Part shown: piece by piece, positions 43,594 through 52,625 of the stretch | How the letters are laid out: each line of letters opens with the position of its first letter | Position numbering within the stretch: position 1 is the first letter of the stretch | Assembly (NCBI RefSeq): GCF_011440305.1 | Contig: NZ_JAAOIW010000009.1 | Span: forward strand, 124,001-188,000 | Length of the DNA: 64,000 nt | Source of the DNA: Paenibacillus agricola | GTDB taxonomy: Bacteria; Bacillota; Bacilli; Paenibacillales; NBRC-103111 | Reading direction: 5' to 3' | Program-made: the position numbers and the translations under genes | The notes under the pieces: model-generated | The model's database searches: none | What the model saw: only the letters and a program-made list of their open reading frames with translations | Told to the model about the DNA's origin: nothing

Positions 43594-44337
43594 CTAATGG
43601 TTAAATTGCTGCAAAAACTTGCGCGCCCGCTCCGTGTTCGGTTGAGAAAAAAACGACTCTGGCTCTCCTTCTTCTTGAATACTACCTTCACTCATAAAAA
43701 TGACACGGTCCGCTACTTCTTGGGCAAACTTCATCTCATGGGTGACAATAATCATCGTCATACCTTCTAAGGCAAGCTGCTTCATCACCGACAATACTTC
43801 ACCAGTCAATTCCGGATCGAGAGCCGAAGTGGGCTCATCGAATAGCATAATTTGCGGCCGAACCGCCAGCGATCTTGCTATCGCTACTCGCTGTTGCTGA
43901 CCACCGGAAAGCCGGGAAGGATATTCATCCCTCTTATTCAGCAAGCCAACCTTCTCGAGCAAAGCTTCGGCTAACTGAATAGCTTCTTTTTTAGGCACTT
44001 TCTTAGCAAACAAGGGTGCCGTAATAATATTCTGCAACACCGTCATGTGCGGGAATAAATTAAAAGACTGAAAAACCATCCCTGTTAATGTACGAAATTG
44101 CCGAATGGCTTGCTTTTTCTTCTTGGCGTCCATGGAGGCTTCCCACATCACATCGCCCACACGAATCAACCCTTCACTCGGCTCCTCTAAACCGTTAAGA
44201 CAGCGAAGCAACGTACTTTTTCCGGAACCGCTCGGTCCAATGAGCACAACGATTTCCTGAGGACGGACATTAAAACGAACACTATGCAGGACTTCCAAAT
44301 TGTTAAAGCTTTTTGAAAGCTTGTCTACTTCAATCAT
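43594..44337 (-). CDS. Amino-acid ABC transporter ATPase (GlnQ-type)
   Basis: 247 residues. Walker [14 protein letters not shown]-loop [12 protein letters not shown], signature [15 protein letters not shown], Walker [18 protein letters not shown] and the H-loop [10 protein letters not shown] are all present. The pattern is the polar amino-acid (PAAT) subfamily. It energises the permease encoded 14 bases upstream. The downstream M24 peptidase suggests a cyclic or peptide-like amino-acid derivative as substrate. Confidence 0.95.
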   Translation of the reverse strand: MIEVDKLSKSFNNLEVLHSVRFNVRPQEIVVLIGPSGSGKSTLLRCLNGLEEPSEGLIRVGDVMWEASMDAKKKKQAIRQFRTLTGMVFQSFNLFPHMTVLQNIITAPLFAKKVPKKEAIQLAEALLEKVGLLNKRDEYPSRLSGGQQQRVAIARSLAVRPQIMLFDEPTSALDPELTGEVLSVMKQLALEGMTMIIVTHEMKFAQEVADRVIFMSEGSIQEEGEPESFFSQPNTERARKFLQQFNH

Positions 44338-44351
44338 GCTGAAACACGCCC

Positions 44352-44996
44352 TTAATAAGCTCTCGATAAATTATCTTCAATACGGTTAAGGATAGCGGAA
44401 AAGACCAAGCTCATGATCCAATACATGATGGCAATGGCAATATAGAATGGCATGGCAATATAATAATTTGCTATTAACAGTTGAGCCGATCGCAGCAACT
44501 CAGTTACGGTAACGATGGAAACGAGAGAGGTTTCCTTCAGTATACCGATAAAGGTGTTGCCCATTGGCGGGATCGCTACTCGCGCAGCCTGCGGAAGAAC
44601 GATTCTCCGCATAGTCTGCCAAGGGGACAAGCCAAGAGATAAAGCGGCTTCCGTCTGTCCTTTGCTGACCGAAACAATCGCACCGCGGAACGTTTCGGAT
44701 AAATACGCGGCAATGTTAAGACTAAGAGCAACACAGGCCGCGGTAAGCGGACCAAATTTGATCCCGTAATCAGGCAAACCAAAGTATACTATGAATATTT
44801 GCACAAGAATCGGGGTTCCACGAAAGATTGAAACATAGACTCTGGCTATACTGCTTATCAGCAGATTTCCTTTCAAACGGGCGATGGCTAAGATCAAAGC
44901 GAGAAAGAAGCCAAAAAACATCGAGACGATCGTAATATACAAAGTATAGTAGGCGCCCTTCAGAAGAAAATCAAAGTTTTGTGCAACAAGTCCCAT
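44352..44996 (-). CDS. Amino-acid ABC transporter permease (HisM/GlnP-type)
   Basis: 214 residues with five membrane helices. The His/Glu/Gln/Arg/opine family start [20 protein letters not shown] and the ATPase-docking [20 protein letters not shown] are diagnostic. Only one permease is encoded, so it probably works as a homodimer. Intact, and tightly packed between binding protein and ATPase genes. Confidence 0.94.
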   Translation of the reverse strand: MGLVAQNFDFLLKGAYYTLYITIVSMFFGFFLALILAIARLKGNLLISSIARVYVSIFRGTPILVQIFIVYFGLPDYGIKFGPLTAACVALSLNIAAYLSETFRGAIVSVSKGQTEAALSLGLSPWQTMRRIVLPQAARVAIPPMGNTFIGILKETSLVSIVTVTELLRSAQLLIANYYIAMPFYIAIAIMYWIMSLVFSAILNRIEDNLSRAY

Positions 44997-45027
44997 TCAT
45001 GCATCTCCCCCATATGCTGTACTCCCT

Positions 45028-45882
45028 TTAGATGTTAGGATCGACACCAAACCATTTTTGGAATATTTCTTTAAACGTGCCGTCAGATTTCATCTCATCC
45101 AAAGCGTTGTTGACCGCACCCAGCAGCTCTGGATTATTCTTACGAATAGCGATACCGGCAAAATCATCTTTTATAGCTTCCCCTACCGCTTTAATTTTGA
45201 TCTGATTTTTTTCAACGAGTGGTGTAATGGCAAACATATTGTTAATAGTCGCATCGATTCTCCCGATATTCAAATCCGTTAACGAAGTGATTACATCATT
45301 ATAAGTAACGATTTCAAAATCTCCCACCTTCGGAATCAATGTTTCGCGCAAATATTTTTCGTCGTTAGTGCCTAGCCCAACACCGATTTTTTTGCTTTTA
45401 AAATCTTCAACGGATTGGATGGTCGTATTTCCTTCTTGTACTATGACATTAACACTGTTTTTAATATAAGGTGTTGAGAAATCCATCGTTTTTTTGCGAT
45501 CTTCCGTAATCGTCACTTGGGAGACTAGCGCGTCGTATTTATCCTTCTGCAGCCCTTCGATCAAGCCGGAAAATTCCCCAGTAATGAATTCGACTTCAAC
45601 GCCCATTCTCTTAGCAACTTCCTTGGCGACATCGGCGTCGAATCCGTCGACCTCATGCTTGTCATTCAGGAAATTGTACGGAGCGTAAGTTCCCATGAGG
45701 CCAATATTAATTTTTCCCGATTTCTTAATGTTATCCAGCAAGTTTGCCGATGTCCCAGCAGGTGTATTGTTTGGCATTGTCTCCGGCGTTTGCGTAGACT
45801 TCGTGGAGCAGCTCGCTAATACGAGGGCAATTGCACTTACTAACATAACGGCTCTGAATGATTGTTTCACTTTAATCGACAT
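45028..45882 (-). CDS. Amino-acid ABC transporter substrate-binding lipoprotein
   Basis: 284 residues from ATG 45882, with CAGGAGGAAAAAG before it; an upstream ATG at 45936 is not needed. The signal ends in a lipobox (ALVLASCS). The family-3 binding fold shows KINIGLMGTYAPYNFLNDKH, DVAKEVAKRMGVEVEF and TMDFSTPYIKNSVNVIV. The usual Arg that binds the amino-acid carboxylate corresponds to the VTITEDRKKT segment. First gene of the importer operon. Confidence 0.93.
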   Translation of the reverse strand: MSIKVKQSFRAVMLVSAIALVLASCSTKSTQTPETMPNNTPAGTSANLLDNIKKSGKINIGLMGTYAPYNFLNDKHEVDGFDADVAKEVAKRMGVEVEFITGEFSGLIEGLQKDKYDALVSQVTITEDRKKTMDFSTPYIKNSVNVIVQEGNTTIQSVEDFKSKKIGVGLGTNDEKYLRETLIPKVGDFEIVTYNDVITSLTDLNIGRIDATINNMFAITPLVEKNQIKIKAVGEAIKDDFAGIAIRKNNPELLGAVNNALDEMKSDGTFKEIFQKWFGVDPNI

Positions 45883-45901
45883 ATCTTTTTCCTCCTGTGG
45901 T

Positions 45902-46063
45902 TTAACCATTGTGTAATGATTTACGTTCAATGACACTGATCACCTTTAGTTTGCCACTTTCAATGATTTCTAAAGCAAGCTTTTCTTTGCTTTAAAAGTG
46001 CCAATAAAGCGTTCCTTGCAACACCCCTGCGGAGCTGACCACATCGGAAACCTGTTTTCTCGG
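45902..46063 (-). pseudogene. TetR-family regulator, helix-turn-helix fragment
   Basis: One frame reads KQVSDVVSSAGVLQGTLYWH followed by Phe, an in-frame TAA where the family has Lys, then SKEKLALEIIESGKLKV. This is the recognition helix and following segment of a TetR protein (AAGVSQGTFYWHFKSKE in the family). The start, the rest of helix 1 and the ligand domain are gone. It lies upstream of the amino-acid importer, which may have been its target. Confidence 0.55.
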
Positions 46064-46171
46064 GATTGACCAGGTGAGACAAGAACGCTATGGGATGAAG
46101 GATTGATGCCCTGCCAGTCACTCTTCCCAGAAAGCCAAAATGTTGTTAAGCGCAAGCTTGCCTGCTTCGGC

Positions 46172-46203
46172 AAAAAACCCTCTGCATGGGTCGCAGAAGG
46201 GTC
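46172..46203 (-). terminator. Terminator after the FMN reductase gene
   Basis: On the minus strand ACCCTTCTGC and GCAGAGGGTTTTTT form a stem with a T-run, about 65 bases after the stop at 46269. Confidence 0.8.
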
Positions 46204-46268
46204 ATCGGTTAAAAAAATAGAGTGCCAATGGAACAATCCCTCATCTCTAAGAAGTGGGGGTTTGAATA

Positions 46269-46808
46269 CTATCTCAACGTTTTTAATGCACCGCTCCAAG
46301 CAAGCACTTGGTCAAGCATGCCATTAACATTTGTAAGATGCAGATCAGCTGGTTTGAAAACAGTTCCGTTCTCAAAATCAGTGAATAGTGACAATGCGGG
46401 ATGTACACGAACATCCGCTACGGACAATTCCCCCAAGATTCCACGTAAATGCTCAGCTGCACGAGCCCCGCCCACGGAACCATAGCTAACAATACCAGCT
46501 GCTTTATTGTTCCATGCATCACGCGCATAATCAAGTGCATTTTTCAATGATGCTGATATACTGTGGTTGTATTCTTGAACGATAAATACGAAGCCATCCA
46601 AGCTTGCAAGCTTTGCATTCCAAGCTGTCGCTTGTTCTGTAGCATCGACTTCTCCTAAAAGTGGCAGCTTAAAGTCTGCGATATCTACGATTTCATAATT
46701 AGCATCGTTGCGTTTATCAGCGATACTTTTTACCCATTCTCCCACTTGTGGACTTACACGTCCTTGACGAGTACTTCCTAAGATAATTCCGATAGCTAAT
46801 TTCCCCAT
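46269..46808 (-). CDS. NADPH-dependent FMN reductase (azoreductase-like)
   Basis: 179 residues from ATG 46808 with CAGGAGGAA before it. The flavodoxin-like fold shows GIILGSTRQGRVSPQVGEWV for the FMN phosphate and VFIVQEYNHSISASLKNALD, the conserved P/Q-E-Y-N loop, then GIVSYGSVGGARAAEHLRG. The family reduces quinones, azo dyes or chromate, or supplies reduced FMN. It sits downstream of an NmrA-like gene and a TetR gene on the same strand; together they look like a redox or electrophile-stress group. Confidence 0.9.
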   Translation of the reverse strand: MGKLAIGIILGSTRQGRVSPQVGEWVKSIADKRNDANYEIVDIADFKLPLLGEVDATEQATAWNAKLASLDGFVFIVQEYNHSISASLKNALDYARDAWNNKAAGIVSYGSVGGARAAEHLRGILGELSVADVRVHPALSLFTDFENGTVFKPADLHLTNVNGMLDQVLAWSGALKTLR

Positions 46809-47016
46809 TATTTTTTCCTCCTGATAAGTTGATTTATGAAATTTAAAAGATCCCATCTTATTATGATTAAAATTAAAGGCAAATATTCAAACCCTTCTTC
46901 TTGATTGGACATGAACAAAGTAGACCGTGGGAATTACACCCCTATGCGGTGCGTAGCAACTCTTGGACGACACCCTTCGCCACCTTAGAGCTGGTATCAT
47001 CATCCCATTTAGACAA

Positions 47017-47050
47017 AAAAGCCGTCTGCGAATTCCGCAGACGACTTTCA
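47017..47050. terminator. Intrinsic terminator after the NmrA-like gene
   Basis: AAAAAAGCCGTCTGCG and CGCAGACGACTTT pair almost perfectly, giving a T-run on the minus strand, about 100 bases after the stop at 47150. Confidence 0.75.
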
Positions 47051-47149
47051 CTTCAATTGTAAAAAACAATAATTTCTCAGCTAATTCCACTTGTTACCTC
47101 TGTATGTGTGCACATCTATGGAGACCGCTAAGCCTTCAACAAATGCGAT

Positions 47150-48064
47150 TTAGTTAATTTCGAACCTATGTCTGTTTTCCTCAACCCACTCCGCAAAAGA
47201 CTTAAGTGCAACACCATACTGCTTTGTTTCTTGAATTTCAAATCCATATCCAGGAACATTCTCCATCCATTCCATAAAATAAACCGTTCCTTGAAACAGA
47301 CCACGCTTTACGGCTTCCTCATTACTGACCGTTTCGAAGACCACTTTCTTATCAAGAACGCGACTCAGCGTTTGTGCAATCTGCGTCATGGAAAGCTCAT
47401 CGCTTGCGACATTAATATCCTTTCCATGAAACTTCTTTGGATTCTCAAAAGCTGCACGGGCGAATTTGGCTGTATCCTCCCCGGAATTCAGTTTTAAAGG
47501 GGTATCCCCATTCATAGCGCCAAACAAAACCCCATTTTTCAATTCAGGCGCCATAAATGCTGCACTAGGCTCCACAAAATTTTCCATAAACCAGCAAGGG
47601 TGCAAAATCGTCCAATACCGGAAACCGCCATTGCGTATGCTCTCTTCGATTTCGTACTTGGCCTCCCAGATCTGAGCGAGGGACTTGTATTTGTCCCAAC
47701 GCGGAAACAGATTGGTGCCGGCGACCGATGTGTGTACGACTTGTTCGATACCGGCTTTCCTTGCAGCTTGCACCATGTTTGCAGCGTTACGCGGCTCAAC
47801 CGCGGGATCGGAGGGGTCGGCGTACTGTGCCGAAAAAATCGCCGATACATTTTCCATGGCAGGTTCCAACGATGCCAAATCGGCCATGTCTCCTTGGATA
47901 ATTTCAGCACCCTTAGCAGCCAATTGTTTGGAAGCCGATGACTCCGCGTTTCTGGTAAGGATACGCACACGATGACCGTGTTTCAACAACTCACGAGCTA
48001 CATTTCCGCCTTGTGTTCCTGTGCCGCCTATAATTAAAATTGACTCTAACGAGTTTTGTTCCAT
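47150..48064 (-). CDS. NmrA-like NAD(P)-binding protein (atypical SDR)
   Basis: 304 residues from ATG 48064, which has GGAGAG at good distance; an ATG at 48079 is possible but lacks a site. The dinucleotide motif GGTGTQGGNVARELLKHGHR is typical of the NmrA/QOR2 branch, which lacks the SDR catalytic Tyr-Lys pair. HTSVAGTNLFPRWDKYKSLA and FRYWTILHPCWFMENFV are the usual substrate-side blocks. Members act as redox sensors or quinone reductases. The neighbouring TetR and FMN-reductase genes support a quinone or electrophile theme. Confidence 0.88.
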   Translation of the reverse strand: MEQNSLESILIIGGTGTQGGNVARELLKHGHRVRILTRNAESSASKQLAAKGAEIIQGDMADLASLEPAMENVSAIFSAQYADPSDPAVEPRNAANMVQAARKAGIEQVVHTSVAGTNLFPRWDKYKSLAQIWEAKYEIEESIRNGGFRYWTILHPCWFMENFVEPSAAFMAPELKNGVLFGAMNGDTPLKLNSGEDTAKFARAAFENPKKFHGKDINVASDELSMTQIAQTLSRVLDKKVVFETVSNEEAVKRGLFQGTVYFMEWMENVPGYGFEIQETKQYGVALKSFAEWVEENRHRFEIN

Positions 48065-48208
48065 ACTTAATCTCTCCAATCATACAGAATGAATTTGAAT
48101 GAACAACTGAATTATATTACTCAGGTAAAGTTTAGTCAATAGTCAGGTTACTTTTATTATCACCTGTGAATTTAACCAATTCAATCATAATCAAAGCAAA
48201 TACAAAAA

Positions 48209-48238
48209 AACGCACCCACTCTCTTGAGCGGTGCGTAC
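48209..48238 (-). terminator. Terminator downstream of the TetR gene
   Basis: On the minus strand CGCACCGCTCAAGAG and GGGTGCG pair, followed by TTTTTTTG. Located about 120 bases after the TetR stop. Confidence 0.75.
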
Positions 48239-48356
48239 TTCTACCCTATTTTGCATGAAAGACAAAAGATATGCGGGCCCGCATCCTCATGGTCTGTAAA
48301 GCTTGACCGAAATCACGAAGGCGCCTTGGCGCATCCAAATTGTGACGGGCGTTTTC

Positions 48357-48926
48357 TCATTTCACGATCAGCAGGTTTTCAAATCGCCTCCTACTTTCTT
48401 CCAGAGCATCGAAATTACCGCCCTCGATAGCCCAATGAAGACAGACCCCATTGGCAATACAACACATCGTATCGTGCAAATCTTCAGCACTCGCCGGGTT
48501 TTTCACTTGACCCGCGTCTTTGGCCCGTTGAATCAGAATTGGAATAATGCTGCCCAACAACGTTGATTTGCCCTTGGTGAGCGGAATGATTTCATTTCGA
48601 AGGTGGACCCTGTAAAATTCCTTGGTCAGTTCGACTCCCGAGCGAACAATATGCTTAACATAAGTCCCCATTACCTTCATGGCCTGATCGGCATAATCGC
48701 TGACAGACAGAATTTCCAGTAAATCATCCTGGGTTATCAGATTGTCAACCGAAAAAAATTCGGATATTAACTCATCTTTGGATTTGAAATAGTAGTAAAA
48801 GGCGGTTTTTGTCACATTAATCTCTTTACATATCTGATTGATCGTGACTTGATCGAATCCGTGTTCTATAAATAAATTTATCCCTGTGGACAAAAAGGCT
48901 TCTTTTGTTGCGCCTCGAGTGCTCAT
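48357..48926 (-). CDS. TetR-family transcriptional regulator
   Basis: 189 residues. The helix-turn-helix VTINQICKEINVTKTAFYYY followed by FKSKDELISEFF is complete, and a helical ligand domain of normal size follows. GTG or ATG near 48926 is preceded by GGAGTG. It is the first gene before the NmrA-like protein on the same strand, with a terminator between, so it probably controls its own transcript and the neighbours from a shared operator that I could not define. Confidence 0.88.
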   Translation of the reverse strand: MSTRGATKEAFLSTGINLFIEHGFDQVTINQICKEINVTKTAFYYYFKSKDELISEFFSVDNLITQDDLLEILSVSDYADQAMKVMGTYVKHIVRSGVELTKEFYRVHLRNEIIPLTKGKSTLLGSIIPILIQRAKDAGQVKNPASAEDLHDTMCCIANGVCLHWAIEGGNFDALEESRRRFENLLIVK

Positions 48927-49390
48927 TTTTTGTACCCCACTCCTTTACCATTAGTATAAATCATTTAACAAAGAAATAGTAATAGATTATCTCGGGTCGA
49001 GGATCTGGATCTTCTGTCGGATATAAATAACCAATATTCGATTCTTATGAAAAACGCAGTGGTTTATAAGAACGCTCTATAAGCCAAATCGTTGTCGAAG
49101 GAGGACAATAAAGAGCTCTCCCGCATACACGCCGGCGAACTCCTTGGAATCGGTGCAGCAGCATTGCTATATGTAGTTACGTTACGATGTATTGTCCTTA
49201 ATTGTTTAATTAGAATTGTAAGCCGAATAGGTGTATGTACTAAACTTTCATCGTCCAATCTTGATTGGAAAAACACATTCAATCATTACGATCGAGTGGG
49301 CTATAATATTTCATTCATTTCTTTCCAGGTATATATCTTTACTTTTTCAAATTGGTTTTCCGCGGCTTTAATCATTGCTTTCACAATGCT
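48927..49390. other. Region without a supported gene
   Basis: About 460 bases. A plus-strand frame from 49092 (ELLGIGAAALLYVVTLRC) has a hydrophobic stretch but no ribosome site and no family match, so it is not called. The IS3 fragment begins at 49391. Confidence 0.4.
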
Positions 49391-49630
49391 TCCTTTTTAG
49401 CCCCCTAGAAGACTTGGACAGCACACCCCTTAATCCAATTCAATAAAAGTAGACGGAGGGGAACGTTATGAAACGTGTGCAATATGACCTTAATTTCAAG
49501 ATGGAAATTATTCGAAAAGGGAAAGAGATCGGGAACTTTACAGCCGTAGCCGGCAGCATGAACTGGATCCCAAGATGGTCTTGCGGTGGGCCAAAGAATC
49601 CTAACGGAACAGGTACGCCAATGGATATTC
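49391..49630 (+). mobile_element. IS3-family element, truncated left end, copy 1
   Basis: TTTTTAGCCCCCTAGAAGAC and GGACAGCACACCCC form the left end, followed by GGAGGGGAACG and ATG 49468. The first-frame protein MKRVQYDLNFKMEIIRKGKE is the N-terminus of an IS3-type OrfA. About 209 bases are nearly identical to copy 2 at 51397. One base is missing near 49550, shifting the frame, and the match ends at 49599. No OrfB or right end follows. Confidence 0.75.
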
Positions 49631-49881
49631 CCCGCGGCTGAAAAACTGAATATGGTGAGTATGTTCCGAAAAAGGAACTGACAAACAACCGAATGTAAGG
49701 GTCTAAAGTTAGAGAGCATATGGAAACATAGGGGCCATCCATATCCATGAGTAACGAGGAGCTAATGAACTAGTAATTTCAATTAGATGGTACGCGGAGT
49801 GCTTTGGAAACTGGCACGCTCCGTGTGGAGCAGAGGAAAAGCTGGAGATCACATCAAATGCTTACCTAGTGCTACTTTAAT

Positions 49882-49927
49882 TACAAAGACGAACAGCAAC
49901 TATTTACAGGAAACTGTTCGTCTTTGT
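49882..49927 (-). terminator. Terminator after the MerR-SDR operon
   Basis: ACAAAGACGAACAG (49882-49895) and CTGTTCGTCTTTGT (49914-49927) are perfect 14-base arms. On the minus strand it lies about 45 bases after the SDR stop; T content beyond the stem is modest. Confidence 0.7.
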
Positions 49928-49971
49928 CCTTGCTACCATGTGATGTACGTCGACATCTTTTTGCTGCAATA

Positions 49972-50790
49972 TTATGGAATATCAATACCAAAGCTTTGTG
50001 CCATATTGCTAATAAACTCATCTTCGTTCAGTTCTTCACGTGCCTTCATTAACTCTTCGCCGGTATGGTATCTCAATTGGCTGGAAGGATCAGTTGCCGC
50101 CTTGTAAATCAATTCGGCAACAAGATTCGGAGAATCGACTTGTTGAGGGTCAAACAAGCCTTGGTACACTGATCCGATTTTTTGCTCGATTTCACTATAA
50201 TTCGTCAATTGGGTATCCTGCAGCGGGTCCATAGATCTCCCTGCAAAATCGGTATTAGTGCGTCCCGGCTCTACGATCTTTACCCGAATATTGAGTGGGG
50301 CTAACTCGTACAATAGAGCTTCCGTAAGTCCGTTTAGGGCGAATTTGGAAGCATTATAAAGAGAAAACAACGGAAGTGCGAGTCTTCCTCCCCCGGAGCT
50401 AATGTTGATAATAAGTCCCTGACGATTCTTTCTGAAGTGAGGCAGGATCGATTTTATTACCTTCATCGGGCCAAAAACATTGACGTCAAACTGTCTTTGG
50501 ATTTGTTCTTCTGTTGCAGCTTCAAAGATACCAAATGCACCGTAACCTGCATTGTTTACAATCACATCAATATTCCCGAATTTCGTGATCCCTTGCTCAA
50601 TCGCGTTGTGGATGGATTCTTTGATTTCAACGTCGAGATGGGTGACCAAAATGTTCTCGACCTTGGTAAATTCCGTTTCTTTTTCAGGAGAACGCATGGT
50701 TGCAATTACATTCCATCCTTTGTTCGCGAAATGTAAGGCCGTTGCTCTCCCGATTCCTGCCGATGCACCGGTAATCAATATAGTTTTCAT
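49972..50790 (-). CDS. Short-chain dehydrogenase/reductase (classical)
   Basis: 272 residues. The cofactor motif is TGASAGIGRATALHFANKGW. NNAGYGAFG, catalytic Ser in INISSGGGRLALP and the Tyr-x-x-x-Lys of LYNASKFALNG are all present, so it is catalytically complete. The sequence resembles the uncharacterised retinol-dehydrogenase-like SDRs common in Bacillota; the substrate is an aldehyde, ketone or alcohol. It lies 14 bases after the MerR gene and is expressed from the MerR-type promoter at 51227-51257, suggesting a detoxifying role. Confidence 0.93.
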   Translation of the reverse strand: MKTILITGASAGIGRATALHFANKGWNVIATMRSPEKETEFTKVENILVTHLDVEIKESIHNAIEQGITKFGNIDVIVNNAGYGAFGIFEAATEEQIQRQFDVNVFGPMKVIKSILPHFRKNRQGLIINISSGGGRLALPLFSLYNASKFALNGLTEALLYELAPLNIRVKIVEPGRTNTDFAGRSMDPLQDTQLTNYSEIEQKIGSVYQGLFDPQQVDSPNLVAELIYKAATDPSSQLRYHTGEELMKAREELNEDEFISNMAQSFGIDIP

Positions 50791-50804
50791 CCTTAGTTCC
50801 TCCT

Positions 50805-51200
50805 CTAATCCCCTGCTGGGGAAGAATATAACTCGATTTTGCGATTTATGAGTTCCATGCAGCGCGTTAGTTGCTCAATTTGGTCTTTGGTTCGCGTGTT
50901 TTGTTGACGAAGCAGTTTAATACGCTCGTTTTTAGATTCGTCTCCCTGAATGACGAGTTGCGCGAATTTCTTCATTTCGGCAATACCCATTCCCGTTTCG
51001 CGAAGGCAGCAAGCGAATTTGATCCATTCAATGTCTTCGGAATCATAAATGCGAATGCCGTTTTCACTACGCTTTACGGGCGGAAGAATACCTTCCTTTT
51101 CATAGTAACGAAGCGTGTGAATTGATAATCCAGTCTCGTTGGCGAGTTGACTAATTTGCAGACTCATAAGAAGATCCACCCGTTTTTTGACATCGGACAT
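50805..51200 (-). CDS. MerR-family transcriptional regulator
   Basis: 131 residues. The DNA-binding domain is SQLANETGLSIHTLRYYEKE followed by RSENGIRIYDSEDIEWIKFA, then the dimer helix. No Cys-rich metal site is seen: ACCLRETGMG holds the only Cys pair, so this is more like the AdhR/aldehyde-sensing group than a metal sensor. The ATG at 51200 is only two bases from GGAG. The ATG at 51167 (MSLQISQLA) is an alternative. It should activate its own operon, including the SDR gene. Confidence 0.9.
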   Translation of the reverse strand: MSDVKKRVDLLMSLQISQLANETGLSIHTLRYYEKEGILPPVKRSENGIRIYDSEDIEWIKFACCLRETGMGIAEMKKFAQLVIQGDESKNERIKLLRQQNTRTKDQIEQLTRCMELINRKIELYSSPAGD

Positions 51201-51226
51201 TTCTCCTTTCTAATGAATTAGTTTAA

Positions 51227-51257
51227 AGCATATCATCTAGAGTGCACTCTATGTCAA
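51227..51257 (-). promoter_or_regulatory. MerR-type promoter with 19-bp spacer and central dyad
   Basis: On the minus strand TTGACA (51257-51252) and TATGCT (51232-51227) are 19 bases apart, too long for normal promoters. The perfect palindrome TAGAGTGCACTCTA (51238-51251) fills the spacer. This is the classic layout of MerR-activated promoters, 27 bases upstream of the MerR start. Confidence 0.8.
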
Positions 51258-51396
51258 GGCTTTCAGTGGGATAAGACAGAAACTTGTTTTGCGAGGGGGT
51301 TATACTCAGTGTTTTGCTGCGAGTTTTATGAAGGCTACCTAATCATACTCTTAACGAAGTGTCTACTATCTTGACAGAATTCCAGAACCTAAGATG

Positions 51397-51668
51397 CCTT
51401 TTTAGCCCCCTAGAAGACTTGGACAGCACACCCCTTAATCCAATTCAATAAAAGTAGACGGAGGGGAACGTTATGAAACGTGTGCAATATGACCTTAATT
51501 TCAAGATGGAAATTATTCGAAAAGGGAAAGAGATCGGGAACTTTACGGTCGTATCCCGGCAGCATGAACTGGATCCCAAGATGGTCTTGCGGTGGGCCAA
51601 AGAATTAAACCGTAAAGATGTGGACCAGTTGGACGGGGCCAGCAAGCGGCAAACTGCCTTTATCCCTA
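51397..51668 (+). mobile_element. IS3-family element, truncated left end, copy 2
   Basis: Nearly identical to copy 1 for about 209 bases. Here the OrfA frame from ATG 51473 is unbroken (QYDLNFKMEIIRKGKEIGNF, then HELDPKMVLRWAKELNRKDV) and runs to DGASKRQ. It is then cut at about 51668, where the HerA fragment begins. Both copies share orientation and flank the MerR-SDR operon. Confidence 0.75.
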
Positions 51669-51932
51669 CTGCAGGCTCATTTTGAGCGAATTGCCAAGGA
51701 AGGACGCAAATATGGAGGTAGCCTACTCATTATTAGCCAACGTCCTTCTGAACTGAACACTACTGTAATGAGTCAGTGTAATAACGTAGTTGCGCTTCGA
51801 CTATCGAATCAATCTGATAAGAGTGCAGTAGCGAACTTGCTTCCAGAAAATCTTGGTGGTATACAGGATCAACTCCCGACACTTGGAATCGGAGAAGCAA
51901 TTGTTGTCTTATTTGATCCGAAAGAGAGATGA
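51669..51932 (+). pseudogene. HerA-type ATPase, C-terminal fragment
   Basis: In frame with the IS boundary the sequence reads HFERIAKEGRKYGGSLLIIS, QRPSELNTTVMSQCNN and LGIGEAIVVLFDPKER. ISQRPSELN with its Gln-Arg and the G-E-A strand are typical of HerA/DUF87 hexameric ATPases, which occur in DNA-end processing and in several phage-defence systems. Walker A and B are missing, so about the last 85 residues survive. The next small gene may once have belonged to the same unit. Confidence 0.7.
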
Positions 51933-51936
51933 TCCT

Positions 51937-52092
51937 ATGGGCTTCTGGGATAAAGTCGCGAAGGTTGGCGGAGCTATAGTTGAGACGGCTCAAAGACAAG
52001 CTGAGCAACGACAGCGGGGAGATGCAGAGAGCCGAATATAACGCTTCAAGGATTCATGACGACCGAGAATTACAACGCAGTATCTAGAACAT
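51937..52092 (+). pseudogene. Small hypothetical protein, frameshifted
   Basis: ATG 51937 starts five bases after the HerA stop. The frame MGFWDKVAKVGGAIVETAQR ends after 34 residues at 52041. In another frame a likely continuation reads AEYNASRIHDDRELQRS to a stop near 52092. The MGFWDK start is known from small proteins of unknown function in Bacillota. It was probably co-transcribed with the HerA gene before truncation. Confidence 0.4.
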
Positions 52093-52116
52093 CGCAAACC
52101 AAAGGGGAGAAAAGCA

Positions 52117-52494
52117 ATGGAATTGACTCTAAGGATTTTGCTGGGCCTGATTACCCTGATATGCTGGGCAGGAGGTTTAAACCTTTTGACAAAAGGAGCA
52201 GGCTCTTTCTTGCCAAGTACAACTCCGCCACAACGCGTCTTAGATAATTTGGTCCGGTTCTTGAGTGGCATTTATTTCGGCCTGGGCTTCCTGATGGCCT
52301 GGACTGTTTTTCATTTTAGCGAGTTTACCGATTTAATCTATTTTATTGGTGTTGTCGTCATTTGCTCGGGTCTCGGCAGGCTGTATTCAAGTATCAAAGT
52401 TGGCTCGGCAGGGAAATATTTTGATTTTATCATGGTCTTTGAAATTGCTTTAGGGGCTGCTATTGTATTGCTGCAATATTTCAGATTTGGTTGA
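52117..52494 (+). CDS. DUF4345-like four-helix membrane protein
   Basis: 125 residues with AAGGGGAG before ATG 52117. Four hydrophobic helices are evident, beginning LRILLGLITLICWAGGLNLL and ending MVFEIALGAAIVLLQYFRF. The loop VRFLSGIYFGLGFLMAW matches the DUF4345 pattern. No function is known. It is intact and convergent with the P450 gene across a shared terminator. Confidence 0.7.
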   Translation: MELTLRILLGLITLICWAGGLNLLTKGAGSFLPSTTPPQRVLDNLVRFLSGIYFGLGFLMAWTVFHFSEFTDLIYFIGVVVICSGLGRLYSSIKVGSAGKYFDFIMVFEIALGAAIVLLQYFRFG

Positions 52495-52625
52495 TCGGCT
52501 ACGAGCGAAGGATGGACCTTAATAGGCCATCGATGATGGGGAAGCTAGGCTTCCCGGAACTCGGATCAACGTCCGTCCTGGTTTTGAACCGATTTGCTTC
52601 GAGGTGGTCTGTTCTAGAAGTAATT

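Noticed and set aside
46887-47157. Possible small genes between FMN reductase and NmrA-like gene
   Set aside because: Frames are short, lack starts with ribosome sites, and span a terminator.
49092-49400. Plus-strand 102-codon frame with a hydrophobic segment
   Set aside because: No ribosome site, odd composition, ends at the IS3 boundary; not supportable as a gene.
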